A stretch of 64,000 bases of DNA from positions 1 through 64,000 of the forward strand of contig JAEPDS010000010.1 of assembly GCA_016842065.1 (NCBI GenBank). The letters are read 5' to 3'. This document shows, piece by piece, positions 35,192 through 45,912 of this stretch. The DNA comes from Candidatus Thiodiazotropha sp. 'RUGA' (GTDB lineage: Bacteria > Pseudomonadota > Gammaproteobacteria > Chromatiales > Chromatiaceae). Position numbers and translations under genes: made by a program. The number at the start of each line of letters is the position of its first letter. Position 1 is the first letter of the stretch. The notes beneath the pieces were generated by a model. That model saw nothing but the letters and a program-made list of their open reading frames with translations, was not told the origin of the DNA and ran no database searches.

Positions 35192-35595
35192 GATGTTGAT
35201 TTCTAAATTAACTGATGACTGTTTAAATAGGCGTTATTCCCGATACGCTCTGAAAACCTTCGGATCCAATATATTCATCAAGGCAATTGGTTAGTTCGTT
35301 GGCGAATGCTGCAGAGTTCCAATCTGCGTCACTTGTTGGGTTTGTTACTGCAGTCATCGGCTTGCTGTTGTACTAACGCTGAGATATCCATGTGGCAGAC
35401 CCTAAGTGATTACAGTATAAGGTGTTGTTATCACTGATACATGCATGATTTTGAGAAGAACATCACCATAAAAACACCTAACCTTCAATTTTGTGGCTGC
35501 TATCAAGATAGCAGCGCGGGTCAGGTCTCCGGCTAGGCAACCAGTCCAGCGTGAGTCAGAGACCAATCCGTTGAGTCAGGCAAAGGGAGTACAGG
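35192..35595. other. Intergenic region with one hairpin
   Basis: GCTGCTAT/ATAGCAGC (35496-35515, CAAG loop) is a perfect 8-bp stem near the 3' end of the TRAP operon, without a T-tract. It may terminate or cap that transcript. Nothing else is recognised. Confidence 0.4.
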
Positions 35596-37002
35596 TCATG
35601 CATAGCCGATCAGGCTGGGGAGCCAGAGAACTATTTTTGGAAAGGCGATCAGGGTGCCGATGGTGACTACATCAGCAACAAAGAAGGGGGTGCATCCACG
35701 GAATACATCCTGAACCGTACATTCAGGTCGTACGCCTGCGACAACAAAGCAGTTCAGTCCGATCGGTGGGGTGATCAGGCAGAGTTCCGCCATTTTTACC
35801 ACGATGATGCCAAACCAGATGGAGCAACCTATCCCGGACACGCCAAAAGCGGATTCCGCTGCGGTGACCGCCTCACCGCCATTCAGGGCAATCACGGCAG
35901 GGTAGACCACTGGCAGCGTCAACAGCAGCATACCGATGGCATCCATGAACATACCGAGTATCGCATAGGCACAGAGAATCAGCAGCAGGGTAAGCATAGG
36001 ACTCTGTTCCAGACTGACGATCCAGTCTGAAAAGGCGCTTGGCAGATCGGCAAAGCCAAGGAACCTCACATACAGCAACACTCCCCAGATGATGGTGAAT
36101 ATCATCACTGTCAACTTGGCCGTCTCCATCAGTGAGTTTTTCACTTCCGGCCAACGCGCTCCCCGGTAGAGTGCCATGCAGAGGATTACGAAGGCGCCCA
36201 GCGCTCCTGCCTCTGTGGGTGTGCCCACGCCGCCATAGATGCAAATGATAATAATCGCTATGACAAAAAAGATCGGCAGTGCACCGGGGAGAGATTGAAA
36301 ACGCTGCTTCCAGCTAAAGCCGGTGATCGGCGGGCCAAAATTTTTACGGGTCTTGGCGAGCAGAATGACCAGGCCACCGTAAATCAGTGCCGAGACGGCC
36401 CCAGGCAGAAAGCCGGCCATCAACAGTGCGCCCACATCCTGCTCCACAATGATTGCGTAGATCACCAGGATTGCCGAGGGTGGAATCAGCGAAGCCAGGG
36501 TGCCTCCGGCAGCGACCACTCCGGCAGCGAAGCGCTTGTCGTAGCCCAGTTTGAGCATTTCAGGCACTGCGATGCGGGCAAATACTGCGGATGTGGCCAC
36601 GGAAGCGCCGGAGACGGCGGCAAACCCGGCTGTGGAGAATACTGTTGCCACGCCCATACCGCCGGGCAGCCAGCCGAGCCAGCGTTTTGCCGCCTCGAAC
36701 AGGGCCCGCGTCAAACCGGCATGATAGGCCAGAAATCCGATCAGGATGAAAGTGGGTATCAGAGAGAGTGCCAGGGTGGAGACCTTGGAGTGGGGAATGG
36801 TTCCCGCCATTTTGACTGCCACGCCGAAGCCTTTCTCAAATCCAAGCTTGGCGCTAAAGATCCATAACAGACCGAGAAAACCGGCCAGGGCGGCAGCAAA
36901 GGCAACACGCACACCGATCACCACAAAAAACAGCATCGCACCGGTCACCCATAGACCGATGTTGATGGGATCCATGTTGGCCATGCTTTCAAACAGACTC
37001 AT
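35596..37002 (-). CDS. TRAP transporter large permease (DctM)
   Basis: A 468-residue membrane protein of the DctM/UIT family with about 12-14 helices; family stretches include SVATSAVFARIAVPEMLKLGYDKRF and GTLASLIPPSAILVIYA. It is the Na+-coupled channel subunit of a TRAP importer. It overlaps the small-permease gene by four bases (ATGA). It ends the three-gene unit. Confidence 0.92.
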   Translation of the reverse strand: MSLFESMANMDPINIGLWVTGAMLFFVVIGVRVAFAAALAGFLGLLWIFSAKLGFEKGFGVAVKMAGTIPHSKVSTLALSLIPTFILIGFLAYHAGLTRALFEAAKRWLGWLPGGMGVATVFSTAGFAAVSGASVATSAVFARIAVPEMLKLGYDKRFAAGVVAAGGTLASLIPPSAILVIYAIIVEQDVGALLMAGFLPGAVSALIYGGLVILLAKTRKNFGPPITGFSWKQRFQSLPGALPIFFVIAIIIICIYGGVGTPTEAGALGAFVILCMALYRGARWPEVKNSLMETAKLTVMIFTIIWGVLLYVRFLGFADLPSAFSDWIVSLEQSPMLTLLLILCAYAILGMFMDAIGMLLLTLPVVYPAVIALNGGEAVTAAESAFGVSGIGCSIWFGIIVVKMAELCLITPPIGLNCFVVAGVRPECTVQDVFRGCTPFFVADVVTIGTLIAFPKIVLWLPSLIGYA

Positions 37003-37631
37003 GAGCGATCCCTGCGGCCTTCTATATCTCCCATCACCGATTCAGCTTCCTTGGCTGCCACGGTGGCTGCGTTTTCGATCAACGGTACGGCTATGGGCTG
37101 CTCACCACCCTCTTTGAAGGCCCTGGCGTAGCCCCAGATCTGCAGCATCAGACGTATTGCCAGGACGCTGAGTGCAAAAGGCACCACCAGCTTGGCTGGC
37201 CAGGTTGGCAGGTTGATATCCAACGATGAGTCGCCAATATCGTAGGCCCGCCAGAAATGCAGGTAGGAGCCATAGATCAGCACCAGGGTGACCAGCAACA
37301 TCAGCACCACCGAAACCAGTTCAGCAAACCAGAGCAGACGTCCATGTAGCTGACCGATCAGAATATCCATTCGTATGTGACCACCGAGACGCTTGGTGTA
37401 GGCGATGCCAAGAAAGGCGATAAAAGCCATCGCCTGCTCAACCCAGTCCACATAGCCGTCAATGGGCATCGAGAATAGCCATCGGCCGAGTACATTGATG
37501 GTGGCGAGTATCACCAGCAGAAAGATGGCGATGCCACCAATCAGATTGAGTAACGATTCCAGTTTGAAGAACAGGCGATCAGCCAGGCTCAATCGCGATT
37601 CGTCATTCAGAATGGTTGCTGTATTCGACAT
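36999..37631 (-). CDS. TRAP transporter small permease (DctQ)
   Basis: A 210-residue DctQ-family protein with four helices (about 35-55, 70-88, 105-125, 150-170) and the family sequence AFLGIAYTKRLGGHIRMDIL. The hydrophilic tail (about 180-210) is longer than usual. It stabilises the large permease. It starts about 50 nt after the binding-protein gene. Confidence 0.9.
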   Translation of the reverse strand: MSNTATILNDESRLSLADRLFFKLESLLNLIGGIAIFLLVILATINVLGRWLFSMPIDGYVDWVEQAMAFIAFLGIAYTKRLGGHIRMDILIGQLHGRLLWFAELVSVVLMLLVTLVLIYGSYLHFWRAYDIGDSSLDINLPTWPAKLVVPFALSVLAIRLMLQIWGYARAFKEGGEQPIAVPLIENAATVAAKEAESVMGDIEGRRDRS

Positions 37632-37680
37632 GGTCCACCTCTAACCAGGCATCGTCGGTGGTGCAGTTTTTGCCAATCGG

Positions 37681-38685
37681 CTATTTCTCAAACAGCTCAG
37701 CGGTGAAATCGAAGAGTGCCTGGGAATCAAATTTGCCGGCATATTTTTTTATCCATTCCGCTCTCACCGATTCTGACAATTTGTTCAGTTCTACGGTCTG
37801 CTCCTGAGTGAAGGTGACCTTGGTGAGCCCTTCGTCTGCGACAGCCTTCTGATATTTGCCAGTGGTATTCTCTTCATAGTTCTTTACATAGAAGGCCAAT
37901 GCCTCATCCACCGAGCCGAGCAGTGCCTCCCGATGGGCTGGTTTCAAACTATTGAGTGCGTCGGTATTGACGACGACCGGGCAGTTGGCTGAGCCAAGGT
38001 TGAGATTGGTGGTGTACCATTTGCCTACCTTGTAGGATTTTGTGGCCAGGTGGGCATGAGGCGCGAAAGAGGCGGCATCAATCACACCAGAGTCCATGGA
38101 TTGACGTACTTCTGAGAAGGGCACACCGGTTTTGACGGCGCCCAACTTACCCAGTACCCCCATGATGCCGCCTGGGCCGCGCACCCTGAGCCCCTTGAAG
38201 TCCGTCAATCCCTGTATGGCATCCCCTTTGCTAACGATATTGTATTGCGGCAGTGGGGTAGGCATCAGCAGTGTGGCATTCCAGCGAGCCAGGTCCTTTT
38301 TAACGATCGGGTGTTTGAAGACTTCTGTGTAGATTTCGGAAACCCTGGCCAACGAAAGGGTGCGGGAAAAGGGTAGTTCGGTCACCGTAATGCTGGGGTT
38401 TTTTGCGGTGTGATAGAAGGAACAGAACTGGGCCATTTCAAAAGCGCCAAAGGAGATGCCATCCAGGTTTTCGCGGGATTTTGAGAGGCCGCCGTAGGAG
38501 ATCTTCAGTTTGAACTCACCCTGGGTCTTTGCTTCGACCAATTCGGCCAGTTTTTCCACATTCTCGGTAAAGGCACGACGTTTTCCCCACAGGGAAACGT
38601 TCCACTCCGTGGCGGCATAGGTTTCACTTGTGACGAAAATTCCGATCAGTACGGCTGGCAGTAGGCGACTGGCTGTTTTGTTCAT
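37681..38685 (-). CDS. TRAP transporter solute-binding protein (DctP)
   Basis: A 334-residue periplasmic protein; ATG 38685 follows a GGAGGAG ribosome site and begins a signal peptide cleaved near TYAATE. The DctP fold is shown by DFKGLRVRGPGGIMGVLGKLGAV, where the Arg binds the carboxylate of the ligand, and PFSEVRQSMDSGVIDAA. The ligand is probably an organic acid but cannot be read from sequence; the genes around it give no hint. Confidence 0.92.
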   Translation of the reverse strand: MNKTASRLLPAVLIGIFVTSETYAATEWNVSLWGKRRAFTENVEKLAELVEAKTQGEFKLKISYGGLSKSRENLDGISFGAFEMAQFCSFYHTAKNPSITVTELPFSRTLSLARVSEIYTEVFKHPIVKKDLARWNATLLMPTPLPQYNIVSKGDAIQGLTDFKGLRVRGPGGIMGVLGKLGAVKTGVPFSEVRQSMDSGVIDAASFAPHAHLATKSYKVGKWYTTNLNLGSANCPVVVNTDALNSLKPAHREALLGSVDEALAFYVKNYEENTTGKYQKAVADEGLTKVTFTQEQTVELNKLSESVRAEWIKKYAGKFDSQALFDFTAELFEK

Positions 38686-39204
38686 TGTGATTCTCCTCCG
38701 ATATCGCAAATGGTTGCCCAATGGTGTATGTGGCTCGTCTGTTGGGCGTCCCGTCAACAGACCCTGGAATGAACTTGATATTCAAGATCGGTGGCGGGTT
38801 TTAAGTAAGTTCAAGTCAGAAGATTAGCAGGAATGAAGAGGCAAGGTTAGATTAACCTGCTGATGAAGGGGGTTGTTGGCATGTTTCCGAACGAGATGGT
38901 TGCCAAGTCGAGACCCTGTGTCCTTGGTTGGGTCGTGATGAATGGTGAGAGAAACGGTCAGATATGCAGAGGGTGATCTGTGTGAGCAGAGTTGAGTTGG
39001 TGGAAACTGTTGGCATCAATACAAGTGAAAAATTAACAGTTGGAGCGTTAATAGTGATCAATGGATTGATCAGACTGATATTAAGGTATGGATCTGGCGT
39101 TCTCTCTGATTGGTTCAGCAGGGTGTGCGCCGGAAGATGCGACTCATTGTTGGTTGGTTGTCATGAGCTGCTATTTGTCTCGTTCAGTGGAAGAGGAGAA
39201 GCAA
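38686..39204. other. Intergenic region between divergent genes
   Basis: About 500 nt between the TRAP operon and the next exported-protein gene must contain both promoters. No regulator gene lies beside the TRAP genes, and no operator was recognised. Confidence 0.4.
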
Positions 39205-39840
39205 ATGAAAAAACTGGAACTGTTATTCAAGTCGGTTGTGCTTTGTATCGTTAGCATGACCTCCCTTGCGGTATCTGCAGCCCCTGTAGAGTATGTCGGC
39301 CAGGGTGAAGTTGTTGGGTTCGATGGGGAAAAACGCTGCATTCGGGTCAGTCTGTATCTGGAAGATCAGATGGTTGAGTCAATTGGTGTGCCACCGGATT
39401 ATGCAACCTGGTTTGATGCGGTAGGTTTTTTTCCGATCTATACCTACCTTGTGGAAGTGGAGGGGATGGGAGTCTTTGCGGGAGCAAATGGTCGTCTGAA
39501 TATCTGGTTGAATCAGACACCAGGCGATCGGCAGTTCTATACGGAGGAGCTGGAGATTCTGGAGGATCATGGATTGATGCAGTTCAATGATGGTGCGGGT
39601 GGAGACTATGACTGGGCCTCCTGGCTGGATGCGACACCCAGCTATGATATAGCACCAGAGCTGGTTATCCGGCGATTGAATATCACCCCGGGTTACGGAT
39701 TTGATCTGGGTAATGATATCCATCTGTTTCCGGTGCCGAAAAAGTGTCACTGCAAAAAAGTACGCGGTTCCAAGTACGACAAAATTCGGGATAAATCAGA
39801 CAAACACCGCTGTGGGTGCAAATCACTCCGTAGGGTGTAG
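39205..39840 (+). CDS. Exported protein with cysteine-rich basic tail
   Basis: A 211-residue protein. ATG 39205 after AAGAGGAGAA starts a signal peptide cleaved near VSAAPV. The mature part looks beta-rich and acidic (GFDGEKRCIRVSLYLEDQMV and so on). The last 35 residues are strongly basic with four cysteines: KKCHCKKVRGSKYD then DKHRCGCKSLRRV. This tail might bind metal or anchor the protein. I do not recognise a family. The gene is alone. Confidence 0.65.
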   Translation: MKKLELLFKSVVLCIVSMTSLAVSAAPVEYVGQGEVVGFDGEKRCIRVSLYLEDQMVESIGVPPDYATWFDAVGFFPIYTYLVEVEGMGVFAGANGRLNIWLNQTPGDRQFYTEELEILEDHGLMQFNDGAGGDYDWASWLDATPSYDIAPELVIRRLNITPGYGFDLGNDIHLFPVPKKCHCKKVRGSKYDKIRDKSDKHRCGCKSLRRV

Positions 39841-40022
39841 GGGGGGCTATCTGAAGTGGGGCCGCACAGGGATGTGCCGCGTGGAATTTTGCCCATGGGT
39901 TGGTGTTGGCAGGCCTTAATATTGAGCCCATGTCAGCCGTGGTGCAAGACAAGCGCCAATCAACCTCCTGGTTATCAATATTGGCAGGATAGTGTTGTAT
40001 TCAGCCCTATCCTGCCATTGGC

Positions 40023-41525
40023 CTATTCCCAGGGGTAGCTGTCGAAGATGGCAATTGGAAAGGGGCCGAACACATCAGGGCCGATTCGGTATTTGATAAA
40101 GTAGTCGCCGGGTGGAATTATGCCTGATGGTGGGCTGTATGCCTCCAGCATGTCACCAGTGCCTGAGGTGGTTTTTGGTGGTGAATATTCATCAAAAAAT
40201 GAGGGTTCGTCGTTTTGTGCGGACCAGAGTTTTGACGCGACAGGTTGACTGGGCCAGGCATTACTGAGCATGACGATAAATACTTCGCCGTTGTTGCGTA
40301 CCACCCTGTCAGAAATGGATATGGAGGGTCGCTGTTGGTTTCCCCAGTATTCCGGATAACTGGCAATTCGAGCATCATCTCTTATGTTGAGCCACATGGG
40401 ATATTCAAAGCCATCCAGCCATTCGGGGTCTATAAGGTATCCATCACCAAGCGCATCAGGTTTGATGGCGCTCTCCCATGTAATCGATAGATCAGTGAAG
40501 TTGCCCAGGTTCCTGATGTTATCAAGCTGCGGAATACGTGATGCCAGGGTTGTGTCTGACTTGAAGATCTTCCACATATCACTGAGAAAGAAAATATGCC
40601 CGAGTGAGGAGAGATGCAGGCGGTCATGTGATAGCAGGCCAAGTCGGGCGGGCCTGAAATAGTCGGTGTGTACGACCACATCCGTCAGATTTTGGCACTC
40701 TGCGTCCAATGCTCTCCAATCTCTTAATCGATCCTGCATTGATGGATCAATGGTCTTCTCCAGCTCTGTGGCTTCAGAGCTATATAAACCAGTCTCACCC
40801 GGCATGCTGCTGGTGGAGTGCAGATGGGGAATACAATACTTCTTTTTGATTTCGGATTCGGCTTTGCCGTCATGCTGAACTTCGTCATAGGGTATCTGCC
40901 TGGAGTAGATGATGACTGCATCCGGGCTGCCTGCGCGCAGTGCCGTATAGAGGGCTTGCGCATCCATGATCAGTTGAGATGTGGATCTGTTGTCGATATT
41001 CAGTATGGCGTCGGTAATTCCCAGTTCCACCACGATAATGTCAAGATTCATGGAGTTGGTGATCTCCACATAGCTCTTGCCGGTCTCCGGATCGATGCTG
41101 TTCAATGCTGTGAAATGGGTAAGTGCGCCGGATCCCGTATGACGTATATCAACATTAACACCCTCGGCGTCAAACGCACGTTGTGCCAGGGCAGACCAGG
41201 TTTCGAACCAGGGGAAGACAATCTCAGATGCCCCCAGTACACCAATTTTACCTGCATCACCTTTGCATAGTGTGATTGTGTCACCTGTATTGAAGGCGTA
41301 GGCAGTGGCTGCACGTTCAATGCTCCAGCTGATGCCTGAGATGCCGGTAACTTTCACGAGCTCATCTATGCCGTCTTCAAGTCGGAGGATCCTAGCCCAG
41401 AACCAGTCACCTGTATCCAATGTGGGAAAACCAGATGACGAGGCGACCGTCACTACTTGATCGATTTCAGAAATATCTGAAGTCAGTACAGTGTCTATAA
41501 CACCAGAACAATTTATTTCCGCCAT
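40023..41525 (-). CDS. SGNH-type protein with phage-tail-like N-terminus
   Basis: A 500-residue soluble protein. Residues 10-85 resemble N-terminal domains of phage tail or baseplate proteins (SSSGFPTLDTGDWFWARI, then VKVTGISGISWSIERAATAY). Residues 95-330 look like an SGNH hydrolase: block I GVLGASEIVF, block III VVELGITDAIL, block V SHDRLHLSSLGH. The catalytic Ser would be in GAS rather than the usual GDS. No signal peptide and no other phage genes are present. An orphan tail-associated esterase captured from a phage is likely; activity is uncertain. Confidence 0.65.
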   Translation of the reverse strand: MAEINCSGVIDTVLTSDISEIDQVVTVASSSGFPTLDTGDWFWARILRLEDGIDELVKVTGISGISWSIERAATAYAFNTGDTITLCKGDAGKIGVLGASEIVFPWFETWSALAQRAFDAEGVNVDIRHTGSGALTHFTALNSIDPETGKSYVEITNSMNLDIIVVELGITDAILNIDNRSTSQLIMDAQALYTALRAGSPDAVIIYSRQIPYDEVQHDGKAESEIKKKYCIPHLHSTSSMPGETGLYSSEATELEKTIDPSMQDRLRDWRALDAECQNLTDVVVHTDYFRPARLGLLSHDRLHLSSLGHIFFLSDMWKIFKSDTTLASRIPQLDNIRNLGNFTDLSITWESAIKPDALGDGYLIDPEWLDGFEYPMWLNIRDDARIASYPEYWGNQQRPSISISDRVVRNNGEVFIVMLSNAWPSQPVASKLWSAQNDEPSFFDEYSPPKTTSGTGDMLEAYSPPSGIIPPGDYFIKYRIGPDVFGPFPIAIFDSYPWE

Positions 41526-41808
41526 TGTTGGTCTCCTTTTTCAGTCTGTTGCCGAATCCGATAGCTTGGCGTTCAGATTGAGTGTCTCTGATTGTTTGGT
41601 TTTGATGGTGATGTCACAATCCATATGTCTGAGACTATCCAGTCATGCCGCTGATACTTTAAGATAACTCAAGAATGGAAAGCTCAGCTTAAGTGTAGTG
41701 CGTCAGTGAGTGAAATATAATTACTGAAACTGGTTAACAGTTACCACTGCATAGCTGGATTGGCTGGCCTGCAGGATTGGATTTTGTGAAATTAGTCTGC
41801 TTTTGACT

Positions 41809-44640
41809 TCAAGCGGTAATCAGTTTCTGTTTTTTCTGCAACAGTCGCTGCATCTCATCCGCAGGTATGGGCTTGCTGAAAAGATACCCCTGGGCCATAT
41901 CGCAACCCTGTTGTTGCAGATAGCTAAGTTGATCCTCTGTCTCAACCCCTTCTGCCACTACGGTGATTCCCAATCCATGTGCCATGGCAATGGTGGCATT
42001 TACAAGTTCCCTGTCAGCTGGGTCGATAGTGATGTCATTAATAAAGCTGCGATCGATCTTCAGATTACCGAATGGGTATCGGCGCAGATAACTCAGGGAA
42101 GAGTATCCGGTGCCGAAATCATCCATGGTAATGGTTACGCCAAGATTGTTTAACTCAGACAAGGCATCATCGATATAGGTGTGGCCACTCATTAAGACAC
42201 CCTCTGTGATTTCCAGAACAACAGAATTGCTGGGGATGCTGCATTGAGCCAATGCTGCCTTGATCTGCTGTATCAGATTGGGGTCCCTGAACTGTCTTGG
42301 TGAGATATTGATGGCCACTTTAAAAGGTTTGCCAAACTGATTTTGCCACTGTGCTGTCATACACAGAGCCTGCTCAATCACAAATTGACCTAAGGGTATG
42401 ATCTGACCAGTCTGTTCCGTAATTGGAATGAACTCATCGGGCCTGACTTCGCCCAGTATCGCATTGTTCCATCTTAGCAGGGATTCGGCGCCAATGATTT
42501 CACGTTTGGCAATGTCGAGTATCGGTTGATAGTAGAGTTGAAACTCATCTCTCTCCAGTGCGCCATGCAATTGCTCTTCAACCTGTAAGCGTCTCGATAT
42601 TCCTTTATTCATCTCATGAGTAAAGAAGTTGAAAGTGTTTCGTCCCTGTTCTTTGGATTGATACATGGCGGTATCCGCATTGCGTAGTAGCTCTGCCGGG
42701 TTGCCCCCGTCGCTTGGATATATAGAGATGCCTATGCTGGCAGTGAGTATCAGCTCGCGCCCATCCAGAACGAAAGGCGGCTTGAAGCAATTGAGTATCT
42801 TTTCTGCAATTGGCAGGACCTCCTTTTCACTATGCAGGCTGCCCAGCAGTATGATGAACTCATCTCCGCCCAGACGAGAGACCGTATCGTCAATGCGCAC
42901 AGACTCTTTCAACCGCTTGGCTGCCTGGATCAGTAACTTATCTCCTGTCTCGTGACTCATGGAATCATTGACCTTCTTGAAGTCATCCAGATCGAGAAAG
43001 AGCACGGCTGCCATGTGCTTATTTCTCTGCGCCTCCTTGATGATCTGAGAGAGTCGGTCAAGTGTAAGAAAACGATTGGGCAGGTTCGTCAGGCTGTCAT
43101 AATTGGCTTGATGCAGGATCTTTTCTTCCTGCTGTTTCTGCAGGCTGATATCCTCCTTGACGGCCAGGTAGTGACTGGTTGCTCCTGTTTCATCCACCAC
43201 CGGTGCGATGTAGGCTCGTTCCCAGAAAAGGTCGCCATTCTTTTTGCGGTTCTGCAGCTCACCACGCCAGGAATGTCCTGATCCAATTGCCTGCCAAAGC
43301 TCTTTGAAATACTCTTCTGGTGTGTTATCTGATTTGAGGATACGTGGGTTTTTACCCAGCACTTCATGGCTTTCATAGCCGGTGGTGATTTCGAATGCTC
43401 TGTTGACATATTCGATGTCACCGTTGGTATCTGTCATGACAACTGAAACCGGGCTCTGCTCGATCGCTTGAAGCAGGGTTCGAATGCGTTTTTCCGCCTG
43501 TTTTCGCTCACTGATATCGCGGAAATTAACAACCGCCCCAACTATTTTTCCCTTACGGTGGATCGGTTTGCTGGAATATTCCACCGGGAACGAGGTACCA
43601 TCTTTGCGCCAGAACAGCTCATCATCAACGGTATGCACCGTTCCACCTTTCAATACTTCAAGCATGCAGCACTCGGAGGCTGGGTAGGGGGATCCATCGC
43701 TGCGAGTGTGGTGGATCAAATGGTGGTTGCCATGGTTGATCAGCTCTTCCGGACTGTAGCCGAGCATGCGTGAAGCAGAGGGGTTGACGAAGGTGGTGAT
43801 TCCCTGATTATCCACCCCGAATATGCCTTCCACAGTCGTATCGAGCAGCAGCTGTAACTGGTCCTCGGCCTGTTTGCGGTTCTCAATAACCTTTCCGACT
43901 CTGGTTAGCGTGACAAGCAGCAGGTAGGCGGACAGGCCCAGCGCAATGACCACTACGGGTAAGCGGAAGCTGTCGTAAAGGCTCTCACTCTCTTTGTATT
44001 CGACGGACAGATGTGAGATTTTTGCCTGGCTGTCATAGAGTATTCGGGCGGCATTTTCCTGTGTTCTTTGCAGTATGGTATTTATGGTCTTTATCAAATT
44101 AAGGATGCGGACCTGCAGGTCTGCGGGTTCGTTTGGGAACAGCTCAATTCTCGTTTTTATCAATTGGTAGAGAAGTTGTGCTTGTTCATCCAGATTATGA
44201 ATCGCCGGTCCCAATTCGAGTACTTCAAGAACATACCCCTCTGACTCAGGCAGGTAGTAATTGGCGACCAGATTCATGGAGTTCTGGCCGGGAATATTGG
44301 TTGCAATCTGGTCTTTGAAAACACCGCCGTTGTGCAGTATGGCGAGCCCTTCCTTGATTATCATCAGGTTGTCGTCGAAGCGCTTTTTTACGATTTCCAG
44401 CTCAAGACGATTATCCAGTGTGCTGAGTTTAAAAACTGAGGCCTTTGCAGAAAACAGCCGTTGATAGATCGACAGGCCGATCTCTTGACGTGCTTTTTGG
44501 TTGTCGAGCAGGCTTTCGATTTGGTTGGCTTTGCTTCGAAAGCCAGTATGAATGCCAACCAACACCACGACGATAGCGAATATGGAAAGGGCCAGGCCGA
44601 TAATCTGTCTTTGGATGGGGTGTTCGGTTAGCTGTGGCAT
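41809..44640 (-). CDS. Membrane PAS-PAS-GGDEF-EAL c-di-GMP protein
   Basis: A 943-residue protein. Two helices (about 13-33 and 228-248) bracket a periplasmic helical domain of about 195 residues. Two PAS domains follow (about 265-385 and 387-505, the latter with [21 protein letters not shown]), then GGDEF ([12 protein letters not shown], intact) and EAL ([21 protein letters not shown]; the E-x-L-x-R positions are kept). It is therefore a potential synthase and phosphodiesterase. It starts 6 nt after a solute-binding-protein gene, so the periplasmic domain probably reads that protein, as MbaA reads NspS. Confidence 0.92.
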   Translation of the reverse strand: MPQLTEHPIQRQIIGLALSIFAIVVVLVGIHTGFRSKANQIESLLDNQKARQEIGLSIYQRLFSAKASVFKLSTLDNRLELEIVKKRFDDNLMIIKEGLAILHNGGVFKDQIATNIPGQNSMNLVANYYLPESEGYVLEVLELGPAIHNLDEQAQLLYQLIKTRIELFPNEPADLQVRILNLIKTINTILQRTQENAARILYDSQAKISHLSVEYKESESLYDSFRLPVVVIALGLSAYLLLVTLTRVGKVIENRKQAEDQLQLLLDTTVEGIFGVDNQGITTFVNPSASRMLGYSPEELINHGNHHLIHHTRSDGSPYPASECCMLEVLKGGTVHTVDDELFWRKDGTSFPVEYSSKPIHRKGKIVGAVVNFRDISERKQAEKRIRTLLQAIEQSPVSVVMTDTNGDIEYVNRAFEITTGYESHEVLGKNPRILKSDNTPEEYFKELWQAIGSGHSWRGELQNRKKNGDLFWERAYIAPVVDETGATSHYLAVKEDISLQKQQEEKILHQANYDSLTNLPNRFLTLDRLSQIIKEAQRNKHMAAVLFLDLDDFKKVNDSMSHETGDKLLIQAAKRLKESVRIDDTVSRLGGDEFIILLGSLHSEKEVLPIAEKILNCFKPPFVLDGRELILTASIGISIYPSDGGNPAELLRNADTAMYQSKEQGRNTFNFFTHEMNKGISRRLQVEEQLHGALERDEFQLYYQPILDIAKREIIGAESLLRWNNAILGEVRPDEFIPITEQTGQIIPLGQFVIEQALCMTAQWQNQFGKPFKVAINISPRQFRDPNLIQQIKAALAQCSIPSNSVVLEITEGVLMSGHTYIDDALSELNNLGVTITMDDFGTGYSSLSYLRRYPFGNLKIDRSFINDITIDPADRELVNATIAMAHGLGITVVAEGVETEDQLSYLQQQGCDMAQGYLFSKPIPADEMQRLLQKKQKLITA

Positions 44641-44646
44641 ACTACT

Positions 44647-45453
44647 TTAGATGTTCTGATCAACAGTATAGAGACCATAGCGCTCGAAAATGCTTCGGCC
44701 TGTGTCAGAAGCGGCATAGTCCATGAATTTTTTGGCAAGTTCGGGGTATTTTGATGTTTTCAACAGGCCCAGTACCAGTTTTTTCTTTAGCGCATATTTT
44801 TCATCGATGGGCAGGGCATCAATCTGCTCTGAATTTTCCGGCCATGTGGCAGTGGCATACCAGTTGATCACCAGGTCGGCTTCACCCTTCTTTAATACTT
44901 CAACCAGACGTTTGGAGTCAGTTGTCAATTCCCTCGCATTTTGCATGGCTTGATTGAATATTCCAGCAGCCGTGAGTATTTTTTTCGTCTCTTTGCCGAT
45001 GCTGCCAGTATCCGGATTGCCGATCACAATGTACAAATCCGGGTCCAGCAGGGTTGTCACCTCAGCTGGGATGTTCTTCGGGTTGCCTTGGCGAACCATG
45101 ATGGCCGCCTTGTTGTAGCCGATATGGGTTGACTCTTCAATCAGGTCGTTTTCCATGGCTTGTTGAATGTAGGATTCAGATCCAGGTAGATAGAGATCCC
45201 CCAAACGATTGAACTTGATTGACCTGAGCAGATTGCCAGAGCCACCCTTAATGATGGAAATCTTGATATTCTCCCGTTTCTCCAGAATCGATGCGATTTC
45301 CGACATCGGTTGAATCATCGTGATACCGCAGTAGACGAGCAGTTCTTTCCTGGGAGGGGCCTGCTCGGGTGAGAGGCCGGGTTGATTGATGACATAGGCT
45401 GAGAGGATCGAAATCACAATCAAGCTTAGGACGATTATGGTGCTTTTTCTCAT
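44647..45453 (-). CDS. Periplasmic solute-binding protein coupled to GGDEF-EAL gene
   Basis: A 268-residue type II (ModA/PstS-like) binding protein: membrane-anchor or signal helix (about 5-25) followed by LLVYCGITMIQPMSEIASILEK, SIIKGGSGNLLRSI, GDLYLPGSESYI and GNPDTGSIGKET. These are the anion-contact stretches of molybdate-type receptors. No ABC permease or ATPase is near; instead a PAS-GGDEF-EAL gene begins 6 nt on. It probably acts as a ligand sensor for that enzyme. The start is ATG 45453; an in-frame longer start would put a hydrophilic tail before the signal. Confidence 0.88.
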   Translation of the reverse strand: MRKSTIIVLSLIVISILSAYVINQPGLSPEQAPPRKELLVYCGITMIQPMSEIASILEKRENIKISIIKGGSGNLLRSIKFNRLGDLYLPGSESYIQQAMENDLIEESTHIGYNKAAIMVRQGNPKNIPAEVTTLLDPDLYIVIGNPDTGSIGKETKKILTAAGIFNQAMQNARELTTDSKRLVEVLKKGEADLVINWYATATWPENSEQIDALPIDEKYALKKKLVLGLLKTSKYPELAKKFMDYAASDTGRSIFERYGLYTVDQNI

Positions 45454-45912
45454 CAGGTCGTAAATCCAGTATTTGAAGTTTACTTCTTCCCTGGGTTGAA
45501 AACCTCTATAGTCCATGCCTGCCGGCTAGATTTCAACCTGCATAGTTGCTTGTAGCAACATTCGATGAATGGCAATCCTGATTGAACTCCTGAATAGGCT
45601 AGCCATAGTCACCGCACTCACTAAGTATAATATTTGGTAGTCGAAATAGAAGTGTCAAATAACCATTGGTTAGCACGGAAATCATTGTCATACAATCTTA
45701 ACGGGCGATGGATGAATGGCACTGATTTCGGTCGTCCAATAGCAGTGCGAATTAAATTCACGTATTATTTGATGGATAACAATAGGTAAAGTGGTAATAT
45801 TTGCAGAAATGACGCCGATGAATGCCAGGATATCTAACCCAAAACGGACTTTCTCTCTACAGATTTCAATCTGAGTTAGTGTCAACAGGCCCGAGTAAAA
45901 AAGACGTAATTC
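45454..45912. other. Intergenic region with lone MITE-like end
   Basis: GTTAGTGTCAACAGGCCCGAG (45875-45895) resembles the terminal repeat of MITE family 1 with a few changes. The partner end is not visible. It lies 17 nt before the tadA start. Otherwise the 460-nt stretch is AT-rich and holds nothing recognised. Confidence 0.4.

Noticed and set aside
45688-45885. 65-codon minus-strand frame upstream of tadA
   Set aside because: No ribosome site or relative, and it overlaps the lone MITE-like end.
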